A stretch of DNA of 64,000 bases from Desulfobulbaceae bacterium. Lineage in GTDB: Bacteria; Desulfobacterota; Desulfobulbia; Desulfobulbales; SURF-16. Made by a program: the position numbers and the translations under genes. Below are positions 43,740 to 52,100 of this stretch, piece by piece. The stretch covers positions 138,087 to 202,086 of the forward strand of contig JAHLLM010000003.1 in NCBI GenBank assembly GCA_020444175.1, in the 5' to 3' direction. Numbering within the stretch: position 1 is the first letter of the stretch; each line of letters opens with the position of its first letter. The notes below the pieces were generated by a model, which worked only from the letters and a program-made list of their open reading frames with translations, was not told the DNA's origin and searched no databases.

Positions 43740-45254
43740 TTATAAATCAAATCCGCAGTAAGAGAGGTTAAAACTCTTATTGCACAGAGGAAAATCGGAA
43801 ATCCCTTCATCTCTCAAGGACAAGGCCAGGCCGGTCCAGTTATGGAAAGAGGGATCCTTGACCTTGTAGCGCAGGAGGTTGCCGGCATCATCGGTCAGCA
43901 GACAGTGTGAGATCTCACCGCGCCAGCCCTCATTAATGGTGACAACGAAAGAAGCAGGAGCAAGTTGGTATTCGCGGGGTCGGTATGCCTCCGCCTCAAC
44001 TTTGCGTTCAAGAAGAGTATTAATCAAATCAGTAGAATGCATAATCTCCTCTCGACGCACTGTAGCACGGGAGCAGACATCTCCATCTGTTTTTTCATTT
44101 TTATTGGCAGGAAGATCGTCATAACACTCTGTCGGGAAACTGACTCTGGAATCATAGGCTAAACCGCAAGCACGGCCTGCATAGCCGACCAAACCAATTT
44201 TTTCGGCATTTTCATAGCTTACTTTTCCCGTATCCTCAAAACGAGCGGCTACTGTGTGGGCGGAGAAAATCAGCTCACTTACATGCTCAACCTCTGGAGT
44301 AAGTTCAGCTAATTTTTCGGAGAGCAGCTTCACCTGCTCGTCACCCATAACATGTGTCACGCCGCCGGGCCTTACAAGCCCCCGGCCAAAACGGCTGCCG
44401 CCAAGAATCTGGGTTAAATTGAGATACTCACCCCTGATCCGACCGAAATAAGCGGCTGGAGGATTAAAAGCGACATCAAGGCTCAAGGCGCCGAGATCAC
44501 CTATATGATTTGCGATACGTTCAAGTTCCAGAGCAATTGTCCTGACAATACTGGCACCTTCATCAACCGACAGACCAGCAAGTGCTTCAACAGCTTGACA
44601 GTGACAGAGATTGTGGCCAATAGTCGTATCTCCGGCTATGGTTTCCGCAATGATCGGCAGTCGCTTAGCCGGCACGCTTTGCATGAGAGTCTCTACACTC
44701 CGATGCTGATAGCCAAGTTGAATTTCCAGGTGGAAAACCCGCTCACCAACACATTGAAAACGAAAATGACCAGGCTCGATAATTCCGGCATGAACGGGCC
44801 CAACGGCCACTTCATGGACCGTCTCACCTTCAACTGTGAAATAAGGATAATTGCCAGGAATATCAAAATTATAATTGTTTCCAAAGGCATCCGGCTTGCG
44901 GTTGTAATTGGCGTGATAGCGAACCATTTTCAACCATGGATGCCCATCCGGCTTCACCCCGTATTGCTCGGCAATCTCCCTTTCAAACATATGAAATTTT
45001 TCATTTTCTTTTGTTAGAGAGGAAAAACTGCCTTCAACATCACAGCCGGTTACGTAGAGGGCATCATTTGCCTCATTGCGCAACACGGCAAGAAGTTTAC
45101 TTTGACCGTTATCGACATAGGCAAAAAATTGAACAATATTTCCGCCTTCATTGGCAAATTGAACTAATTCCCGACGAAAACTCTCAAAAGGTATATTGGG
45201 TATATTTTCCCGGTCAACCCTTTGCCCATTGCTTATTTTCAGGAGGTTATCCAT
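43740..45254 (-). CDS. Hyf/Ehr-type large subunit lacking [NiFe] ligands
   Basis: 504 residues from MDNLLKISNG (45254, GGAGG upstream; 8-bp overlap with the previous gene). An N-terminal NuoC-like part (about 1-130: LYVTGCDVEGSFSS, MFEREIAEQYGVKPDGHPW) is fused to a NuoD/HycE-like part (GPVHAGIIEPGHFRF, YQHRSVETLM, GDTTIGHNLCHCQAVEAL, ELERIANHIGDLGAL). The hydrogenase ligand motifs (CxxC near the middle and DPCxxC at the end) are not found: the first reads NLCHC and the C-terminus has only scattered cysteines (PLCNKSFNLSYCGFDL). It therefore resembles Ehr proteins, which are not hydrogenases. It likely forms the quinone- or ion-coupling core of a membrane complex. Confidence 0.87.
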   Translation of the reverse strand: MDNLLKISNGQRVDRENIPNIPFESFRRELVQFANEGGNIVQFFAYVDNGQSKLLAVLRNEANDALYVTGCDVEGSFSSLTKENEKFHMFEREIAEQYGVKPDGHPWLKMVRYHANYNRKPDAFGNNYNFDIPGNYPYFTVEGETVHEVAVGPVHAGIIEPGHFRFQCVGERVFHLEIQLGYQHRSVETLMQSVPAKRLPIIAETIAGDTTIGHNLCHCQAVEALAGLSVDEGASIVRTIALELERIANHIGDLGALSLDVAFNPPAAYFGRIRGEYLNLTQILGGSRFGRGLVRPGGVTHVMGDEQVKLLSEKLAELTPEVEHVSELIFSAHTVAARFEDTGKVSYENAEKIGLVGYAGRACGLAYDSRVSFPTECYDDLPANKNEKTDGDVCSRATVRREEIMHSTDLINTLLERKVEAEAYRPREYQLAPASFVVTINEGWRGEISHCLLTDDAGNLLRYKVKDPSFHNWTGLALSLRDEGISDFPLCNKSFNLSYCGFDL

Positions 45255-46674
45255 TGACTCCACCTCCAATAGTGGAAACTGCATCTAAAATTGTTTGATA
45301 AAGACTGTCCGGCATCCATACACAAAGAATTATTGAAGCCAGTAGCAGGGCATAGGATGGAGCAACTCGTACAAAATTTTCCTGCACCAGGATTTCATCT
45401 TCATATTTACCAAATGACATCCTCATTACCAGTCGCGACGCACCGGCAAAAATAACAACGAGAGCAAAGATGAAAACGCTGATACTTATGTGCCTTCCCT
45501 GCTGAAATGCTCCGAGAATAATCAGAATTTCACTGATAAAAATACCAAAAGGAGGAAAGCCCGATATCCCGGCAAATCCAGCAAAAAAGGAGGCGAACGT
45601 CTTGGGCATAAGCTTGGCCAAATTGCCTGTGCGATCAATCAGCTTGCTGCCGTAGCCAAGCAGGATATTGCCTGAAGAAAGAAAGAGAGACGATTTGATC
45701 AATGAATGATGAATAAGATGAAGCATGGCTCCATACGTTGCCAGCCCTCCGACTCCAACACCAAAAGCAATAATCCCCATATTTTCGATACTTGAGTAGG
45801 CCAGCATTCGTTTGTAACCGGTCTGGTTGTAAATAAAAACAGCAGCAATCAGCATGGAAAGCAGTCCAAAGCCAATCAAAAGGTTACTGGAGAAATCACC
45901 AAGTCCGGCAGCATAAAGCAAATTGTGGCTCCGATATACTCCAAGAAATGCACAGTTAAGCAAGGCACCTGAAAGCAGAGCTGAAGCAGGGCTTGGTGCT
46001 TCGCTGTGGGCGTCAGGCAACCAGGTATGCATTGGAGCCAAACCCATCTTCGTGCCGTAGCCGATTATGGTAAAAATAAAGCCGGCTTTGAGCCAAACAG
46101 GATCAAGCCTGTCCGCCACACTCGCTAATGAACTGAAAGTAATGGGCACATGGATATTGCCGATATCCATGGCCAAAACGATAAAGAAGCAGCCGAGAAG
46201 AGCCAGGGCAATGCCTACGGAACAGATGAGAACATATTTCCAGGTTGCCTCCAGGGCTGATTTTGACCGGTGCAGAAAGATCAAAGGAGCGCTCATTAAC
46301 GTAGTGGCTTCGATAGCAATCCACAGAACAATGAGGTGGTCGGCAAGTGCCACCATGCTCATGGAGGACAGGAAAAACAGGGTGCAGCCGATGTAAATGG
46401 GCTCGCTGGATATGTCAGCCTCACTCATATAGGAAACGGCATATATTGATATAAACAAAAAGATAAACGACGTGACCAGAAGCACGAGAAGACCTTCAGG
46501 CGTAGCGGAAAAATAGCGAGTAAGGCCAGGTGTTATCTTTCCCATCCAGCCGAAAATAGAGAGCTGCAGGTGCAGGAAAGCAGTAACAACAAGAATCATC
46601 CGCCCCAGCTTAACAGGCAGGAACATTGCAAATATTCCGGTAAACAGAGGGATAAGGCATGCAAATTCTAACAT
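45247..46674 (-). CDS. Hyf/Ehr membrane subunit, HyfF/NuoN-like
   Basis: 475 residues with about 13-14 membrane segments of the antiporter-like (NuoL/M/N, HyfF) fold. Conserved proton-channel segments include [55 protein letters not shown] and [17 protein letters not shown] (the middle piece shown in part). Helix-breaking Lys and Glu residues typical of the family are present. It overlaps the large-subunit gene and follows the HyfE-like gene by 4 bp. Confidence 0.9.
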   Translation of the reverse strand: [475 protein letters not shown]

Positions 46675-46678
46675 ATTT

Positions 46679-47332
46679 TCAGTCCTTTAATTGGCCAAGT
46701 AAACCTGTATCAACATCATCAAAGGCTCTATTGATATTATGCAGGACAATTCCCATGATCATAATACCAACGAGCAAATCCAGTAAAACGCCAAATTCAA
46801 CAACATAAAGAGTATGGGTCTGCTTTGCGAGCGCAGTACCAATAAGATAAATACCGTTTTCCATCATCAGGTAGCCAATGACCTGAGTGATGGCTTTGTA
46901 GCGAGTCATCAGCAGAAAAAGCCCGGAGGCTAAAGTTGTGACGGCAGTAACCATGAGCAGAACATGCTCGTCGGGGAGTGAATTTTGCAAACTGTCGGCG
47001 ATAAAGGCTGACAGCAATATAAAGATCAAACCGGCGAAAACTGAAGCATGATAGCCGACAATAGGCTCGACCTCTCGCTGGATCTTCACCTTTTTAACAG
47101 CCACAAACATAAATCCCGGGATAAGAAAGCCCTTAATGAGAATCATGATCTGCAAAAAAAGCAGGGTACCGATCGCCATATCGGCATGGTGCTCCAGAAA
47201 GATTGGAATCAATGATACGGCTATTCCCTGAAAAGCCATGATCTTCACAAGACTCATAAGCCTGTTAGAGGCCAGAGACATGAGAACCGAAAGCAGAACC
47301 AAGGAAAGGAGAGCATCGGATAAGTGGATCAT
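46679..47332 (-). CDS. Hyf/Ehr membrane subunit, HyfE-like
   Basis: 217 residues and about 7 membrane segments. Like HyfE it has a NuoK-like section (TQVIGYLMMENGIYLIGTAL, VEFGVLLDLLVGIMIMGIVLHNI). It overlaps the HyfC-like stop by one base, showing coupling. Confidence 0.87.
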   Translation of the reverse strand: MIHLSDALLSLVLLSVLMSLASNRLMSLVKIMAFQGIAVSLIPIFLEHHADMAIGTLLFLQIMILIKGFLIPGFMFVAVKKVKIQREVEPIVGYHASVFAGLIFILLSAFIADSLQNSLPDEHVLLMVTAVTTLASGLFLLMTRYKAITQVIGYLMMENGIYLIGTALAKQTHTLYVVEFGVLLDLLVGIMIMGIVLHNINRAFDDVDTGLLGQLKD

Positions 47333-48249
47333 TAGAGAAACTCCATGGTAAGTATGGTAACAAAAAAGACCAGAGCAAAAGAGGTCAGGATGAACTTTGG
47401 AACCAGATTCATTTTATATCTGGCGGTAATTGATTCGACTGTACCTATAGTTACGTAAATCAGGCCTACAATTACATAAAATATGAGCCCATTCAGAAAA
47501 ACATTGCCCACCTGAAAGGGATACAACAGCCTGGCAACAAAAGCGGAATAAAAGAGCAGCTTGAAGTAGGCGCCAAGCTCGATTAAAGCCAGGTCCGGGC
47601 CGCTGTGATCGAGAATCATCACCTCATGAATCATGGTCAATTCAAGATGCGTGGCCGGGTCATCAACCGGAACCCTGGAGTTCTCAGTGAGCAACACAAT
47701 GAAAAGACCAACAACGATAAGCAGCAACAATGCGCCATGCTCACTCAAGAGACTGATGGCATGACTTCCGGAAAAGAATTCCGCAAAGCTCATTGAACCG
47801 GTAAGACGATAAAAAAGGATAAGGATGGCAAAAACAGTGGCCTCTGCCAGTGTAGAGAAAAATGCTTCCCTGGCAGCACCCATGCCCTCAAAGGGAGATG
47901 CCGTATCAAGTGCGGCTAAAATGGTAAAGAAACGACCAAGCCCCATGAGATAAAAAAGAATGATGACATCGCCATGAAACGAGAAAACCGGATCAATTCC
48001 GGCCATGGGAAAAAAGAGGAGCATCATCAGACTGGTAGAAAACCCGACGACAGGTCCCATCTTGAAAACAAAACTGGTGCTGGTGCTATAAACCGAACCT
48101 TTGCGGAACAATTTAAGCATTGTGTAATAATTGATGAGCAGAGGCGGCCCCTGTTTACCTGCAAAATACGCTTTGACCTTCTGAATAACCGCCGCCAGCA
48201 GGGGGGCAATGCAAACTGCTATACAAAATGAAAGTATGGATTCCATCAA
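47332..48249 (-). CDS. Hyf/Ehr membrane subunit, HyfC/NuoH-like
   Basis: 305 residues with about 8 membrane segments. NuoH-family motifs include KAYFAGKQGPPLLINYYTMLKLFRKGSVYS (in part), PFEGMGAAREAF and ENSRVPVDDPATHLELTMIHE, which form the site linking the peripheral arm to the membrane arm. It follows the HyfB-like gene by 35 bp. Confidence 0.92.
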   Translation of the reverse strand: MMESILSFCIAVCIAPLLAAVIQKVKAYFAGKQGPPLLINYYTMLKLFRKGSVYSTSTSFVFKMGPVVGFSTSLMMLLFFPMAGIDPVFSFHGDVIILFYLMGLGRFFTILAALDTASPFEGMGAAREAFFSTLAEATVFAILILFYRLTGSMSFAEFFSGSHAISLLSEHGALLLLIVVGLFIVLLTENSRVPVDDPATHLELTMIHEVMILDHSGPDLALIELGAYFKLLFYSAFVARLLYPFQVGNVFLNGLIFYVIVGLIYVTIGTVESITARYKMNLVPKFILTSFALVFFVTILTMEFL

Positions 48250-48284
48250 TAACCTCTAAATGGTTTTAATTGGCATCTTGACTG

Positions 48285-50243
48285 CTATAAAAAGAGGAGC
48301 AGCACCACAATCGCCAGGATAATATAGGAGATATAGAGCTGAATATTACCATGCTGAATCCAGCGCAGTTTTCCCATCAACTGCAGAAGTGGCATGATCA
48401 GCATTTTGTCGGAATTGACTTCTGCAAAATCATCAACTTGGGTTCCATAGGTGGTTTTTCCCGGAAAAATCTTGCGAATACCGGAATACATTTTTCTGAC
48501 CGGGACAAAAGGCCGATAAAAATCGATCATTTCTGCGGCATAAGAGGTGCCGGTATACTGCATACGAACTGTTCCCTGGGTAAAACCGCACCCCCAGGTT
48601 GGGCTGCTGCCGATCTCTTTTTTGATATAAAGAATTTTCCGAAACACGGTGACAGCAATAAAAACACCAACAAACAATGCTGCCGTATTGGCAATATTCC
48701 GAAGCATCACCATGAATGATGCCGTATCATATCCTCCGAGAAATGTAATGTCGCTGACTCCCAAAAAGGCCAGACGAACAAATGGTTCCGGCAGCACACC
48801 TATCACCAGGCAGGCGACAGCCAGCAGCACCATGATAAACCGCATGGAGAACCCTGCTTCACTGGCGTTGGCAGCCATTTCCGTACGTGGCTCACCCAAA
48901 AAGGCAAGCCCGACAACCTTTGTGAAGCAGGCTGAGGCAAGACCTCCGATAATTGCCAGGGAAATGATAGCGAGTATGGACAGGATAAATGAGTAGCGTT
49001 GCAGCCCTATACCCTGAAAACTTCCGTAATAGATAAGAAACTCTCCGATAAAACCGCTGAATGGGGGCAAACCGGAGATTGCCACGGACCCGGCCAGGAA
49101 GGACTTACCCGTGGTTGGCATTCGCTTGATCAACCCGCCGAGCAAGTCAATATTTTTCGTTTTGGCCTTATGCAACACCGCCCCAGCCCCCATAAAGAGC
49201 AGGGATTTAAAAATTGAATGATTGAAAACATGCATAAGGGCGCCGGTAAATCCAAAAAAAGCCATGCCCAGATTTTTTTCCGTAACACCGATCATGCCTA
49301 TACCAAGACCAATCAGAATTATGCCGATATTTTCCACACTACTATAAGCCAACAGTTTTTTGATATCCTGATTGGCCAGGGCATAAACCACGCCGAGAAC
49401 ACCGGTAACCATTCCGGTGACAACGACAATCTGACCGATTATCGGGGTTGACGCCTCCAGTAGAAGATAAATGCGTATTATTCCGTAAATACCCATTTTA
49501 ATCATCACCCCCGACATGATTGCGGAGATATGACTTGGAGCCGCCGGATGAGCATAAGGCAACCAGATGTGCAGAGGAAAAATACCGGCCTTTGAGCCAA
49601 AGCCGATAAATGCGAGAACAAACACCAGCAATTTGGCACTTTCAGGAATCTGTGAAATTGAATCAAAATTAAAACTACCCGTATGACTAAAAATAACGGC
49701 AAAGGCGGCAAACAGAAACATGGCGCCGGCCTGGGCAAATATAAAATAGAGATAGCCGGCCCTCCTGTTTGCCTTGACCTCATAGTCAAATACCACCAGA
49801 AAATAGGAAGAAAGTGACATAATCTCCCAGGCCAGGGCAAAAGTAACGATATTGGCGGCTGAAACAACCAGCGCCATAGAGGCCACCAGCACGGAAAAGA
49901 AAAAATAGTTTACAGCTGTCCGGAGAGCTTTCTCTTTGTTTTCCATATAGTGAAAGCTGTAGAGTAAGGCGAGAGGGGAAACAACAAAGATGGGAATAAG
50001 AAAAAAAGTTGATACGCTGTCAAGCTTAAAAGAGAGAGTGAAAATATGCAACCAGTCCCACGATGCAGTAGCAGCACTACTCGAATTGAGCAAGCGCGAC
50101 AAGGATGAAAAGAGCCCAACAAGACAGCCGGCGGAAATAGTCACTATGACAGCAATTTTCATCAGAACAAATTGTCGGGACAGAAAAAGTGCTATAAAAC
50201 CGCCGGCAAAAATAACGGATAGGGACAGAAACAGAGTGTCCAT
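48285..50243 (-). CDS. Hyf/Ehr membrane subunit, HyfB/NuoL-like
   Basis: 652 residues from MDTLFLSLSV (50243, GAGGAG upstream), the first gene of the complex. It has about 15-16 membrane segments of the HyfB/NuoL type: FALAWEIMSLSSYFLVVFD, GIFPLHIWLPYAHPAAPSHISAIMSGVMIKMGIYG (in part), LAYSSVENIGIILIGLG and ISGLPPFSGFIGEF. It is likely one of the two ion-pumping modules. The 480-bp gap upstream carries an imperfect inverted repeat (50518-50604) but no clear promoter. Confidence 0.92.
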   Translation of the reverse strand: MDTLFLSLSVIFAGGFIALFLSRQFVLMKIAVIVTISAGCLVGLFSSLSRLLNSSSAATASWDWLHIFTLSFKLDSVSTFFLIPIFVVSPLALLYSFHYMENKEKALRTAVNYFFFSVLVASMALVVSAANIVTFALAWEIMSLSSYFLVVFDYEVKANRRAGYLYFIFAQAGAMFLFAAFAVIFSHTGSFNFDSISQIPESAKLLVFVLAFIGFGSKAGIFPLHIWLPYAHPAAPSHISAIMSGVMIKMGIYGIIRIYLLLEASTPIIGQIVVVTGMVTGVLGVVYALANQDIKKLLAYSSVENIGIILIGLGIGMIGVTEKNLGMAFFGFTGALMHVFNHSIFKSLLFMGAGAVLHKAKTKNIDLLGGLIKRMPTTGKSFLAGSVAISGLPPFSGFIGEFLIYYGSFQGIGLQRYSFILSILAIISLAIIGGLASACFTKVVGLAFLGEPRTEMAANASEAGFSMRFIMVLLAVACLVIGVLPEPFVRLAFLGVSDITFLGGYDTASFMVMLRNIANTAALFVGVFIAVTVFRKILYIKKEIGSSPTWGCGFTQGTVRMQYTGTSYAAEMIDFYRPFVPVRKMYSGIRKIFPGKTTYGTQVDDFAEVNSDKMLIMPLLQLMGKLRWIQHGNIQLYISYIILAIVVLLLFL

Positions 50244-50517
50244 CAATTCTCCTCTCAAAAAAGTCAAACAATATTAACAAGTTAAGAACAAAACCCAAAG
50301 AATACTGTTCTACAATGAAAATGCTTTACTTAATTCACTTGTAGATTTGGGAAATAAATTTCGGCACAACTTAGGATATAACTTTCGATAACAGTATCGA
50401 AGTCGGCTGCGGTGAGCTCGTATCTATACTCCTATCGTCGTCGGTCATGGGTCAGGTGGCAAAGACGCACTGGCGACATGGCTGGCGGCGCTTGTGGGTC
50501 ATATCAATAGCTCTTTT

Positions 50518-50604
50518 TTTGCAAATGTCAAGAAAATTATGAAGAAATTAAAGAGTTATTCAGCTTGATGTGGATTTTCATATTTTTCTGACATTTGCAA
50601 ACCA
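50518..50604. repeat. imperfect inverted repeat TTTGCAAATGTCA
   Basis: TTTGCAAATGTCAAGAAAAT is repeated inverted about 35 bp away (ending CATTTGCAAACC). It lies in the gap upstream of the Hyf/Ehr complex and downstream of the LCIB-like gene. Sequence 50420-50515 looks unlike its AT-rich surroundings but cannot be assigned to a gene. Confidence 0.5.
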
Positions 50605-50644
50605 GGACAAAATTCTGCCGGGTAATTCAGGGTGACGGACAAAA

Positions 50645-50708
50645 CAGCCACATTTATTCATTGGTGTAAAACTTTTGACAGTTTTACACCAATGAATAAA
50701 TGTGGCTG
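50645..50708. repeat. perfect 29-bp inverted repeat
   Basis: Arms 50645-50673 and 50680-50708 are exact inverted copies around a 6-base loop, 18 bp past the LCIB-like stop. There is no T-run, and the stem is longer than usual for a terminator, so it may be a mobile-element remnant or a transcript-end hairpin. Confidence 0.85.
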
Positions 50709-50725
50709 GAATCATCGTATGCTTT

Positions 50726-51913
50726 CTAATTCTTTTTGGGATTGCGGATATCAAAATGGGGCGCTTTCAGCATACGGCCAATCTCTACTTTTAAATCAGC
50801 CTGATCCGGGTTAACGCTTTCCTGCTCAGTAAGCATTGCAAAAAGTTTATCCTGTTCAATGGTGTGTTGATACTCTTTCGGGGTCCCATCCTTTAATTGA
50901 ATATGGGCGGCCCAGGGTACAAAATAGGTAGTCGCCGGGAACCCCTCAAATTCTGAGATATCAACATTAAGGCCCGCCACATAGAGAAGATTCTTGCCCT
51001 GGTAATCAACACCCCGCCGTATAGACTCCACAGTCCTGGCAAATTCCAGCTGGATGTTGATTTTTGCTGCCCGCAAGGGAGGGTTCTTGGCGGTGACGAT
51101 GGTGGGCATGAATTCAATGAGGTTTCTTTCAAGGAGAATGGACTCATCGGTTTCATGGAGATCTTCACGGAAATAGAAAAGGTCGTCTGTGAGGTTCGTA
51201 CCAATACTCTCCCCTTCACCACCCTTCCATGTATAGCCGGTGGAATCAATGCGTTTTACGAAGTCTTCGGTAAGCTCGTAAGAATGGGTAGTGCTGAATG
51301 TCGCCGCCGGCAGAATATGTCCGTTGTCCGACATTTTAGCGATATTTTCCAAGCGAAGCACCAAACCATTCTTTACTGGATGAGAGAAAAAATCGATAAA
51401 AGAATTTTTAACCGTGATCAAGTGCCTGCCTTTGTCGTCGCGCAGTAAAAAGATGCGATCTTGGGCAAACTCGTATTGCTCAAGATATGGGGTAATAACA
51501 TGTGTTATCTTCCCGCAGGAATTAGATATACATGTGCCTTTCATTTTAGGCCGGATGCATTTCCCATAAACACCTGTACCCGGATCATAACCAACATGGC
51601 TGGCCTGGACAATGACAGAGTCTTCGCCATGATGGGCATGGGGACCATGACGGTCAATGGCGACTATGCCGCCGACCCGGCCATGATTAAAGGGAAAGGT
51701 ACCGAAATGTTTGGTCAACAGGATTATGGGCCACCCCTGGTTTTCATCTGAGCAAAATGCCCTGGACGGCATTATCAGATCTTTTCGGAAACCAAGGCTC
51801 ATACAAAGATTATAGAGTTGAGGAACAAACTCAGGATACGGAATAGCCAAGCCATCAACTTTGAACGGTGCGCTTTGGCGAATAATACTTGGATTAAGAA
51901 ATCTATAGGGCAT
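50726..51913 (-). CDS. possible LCIB-type carbonic anhydrase
   Basis: A 395-residue cytoplasmic protein. Residues 75-150 hold clustered His and Cys (RHGPHAHHGED, VQASHVGYDPGTGVYGKCIRP, GTCISNSCGKI), which resembles the HVG...G-VGK...CC layout of LCIB/C-type carbonic anhydrases, though at low similarity. The rest is unassigned (TYWKGGEGESIGTNLTDD-like and YFREDLHETDESILLERN segments). If correct, it would hydrate CO2 using Zn. It is alone, between the Hyf/Ehr complex and the secretion locus. The assignment is tentative. Confidence 0.4.
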   Translation of the reverse strand: MPYRFLNPSIIRQSAPFKVDGLAIPYPEFVPQLYNLCMSLGFRKDLIMPSRAFCSDENQGWPIILLTKHFGTFPFNHGRVGGIVAIDRHGPHAHHGEDSVIVQASHVGYDPGTGVYGKCIRPKMKGTCISNSCGKITHVITPYLEQYEFAQDRIFLLRDDKGRHLITVKNSFIDFFSHPVKNGLVLRLENIAKMSDNGHILPAATFSTTHSYELTEDFVKRIDSTGYTWKGGEGESIGTNLTDDLFYFREDLHETDESILLERNLIEFMPTIVTAKNPPLRAAKINIQLEFARTVESIRRGVDYQGKNLLYVAGLNVDISEFEGFPATTYFVPWAAHIQLKDGTPKEYQHTIEQDKLFAMLTEQESVNPDQADLKVEIGRMLKAPHFDIRNPKKN

Positions 51914-52100
51914 GTTGTTTTCCTCCTCTACTATGGATTTTTAATCATTTGCTGGAGCTGCGTTCTTTAATATAAATATGTACTTGATTTCCATTGAATA
52001 ATTACTGAATATCAATTCAGTAATTAAAATTTACCTACCATAATAAATCATAATTGCCACTATTATTCATAAATGAGTAAAAAAAATATTCAGGAAAATG

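Noticed and set aside
42958-50243. Formate hydrogenlyase or hydrogenase 4
   Set aside because: No formate dehydrogenase or hyp genes are present, and the large subunit lacks the nickel-binding cysteine motifs.
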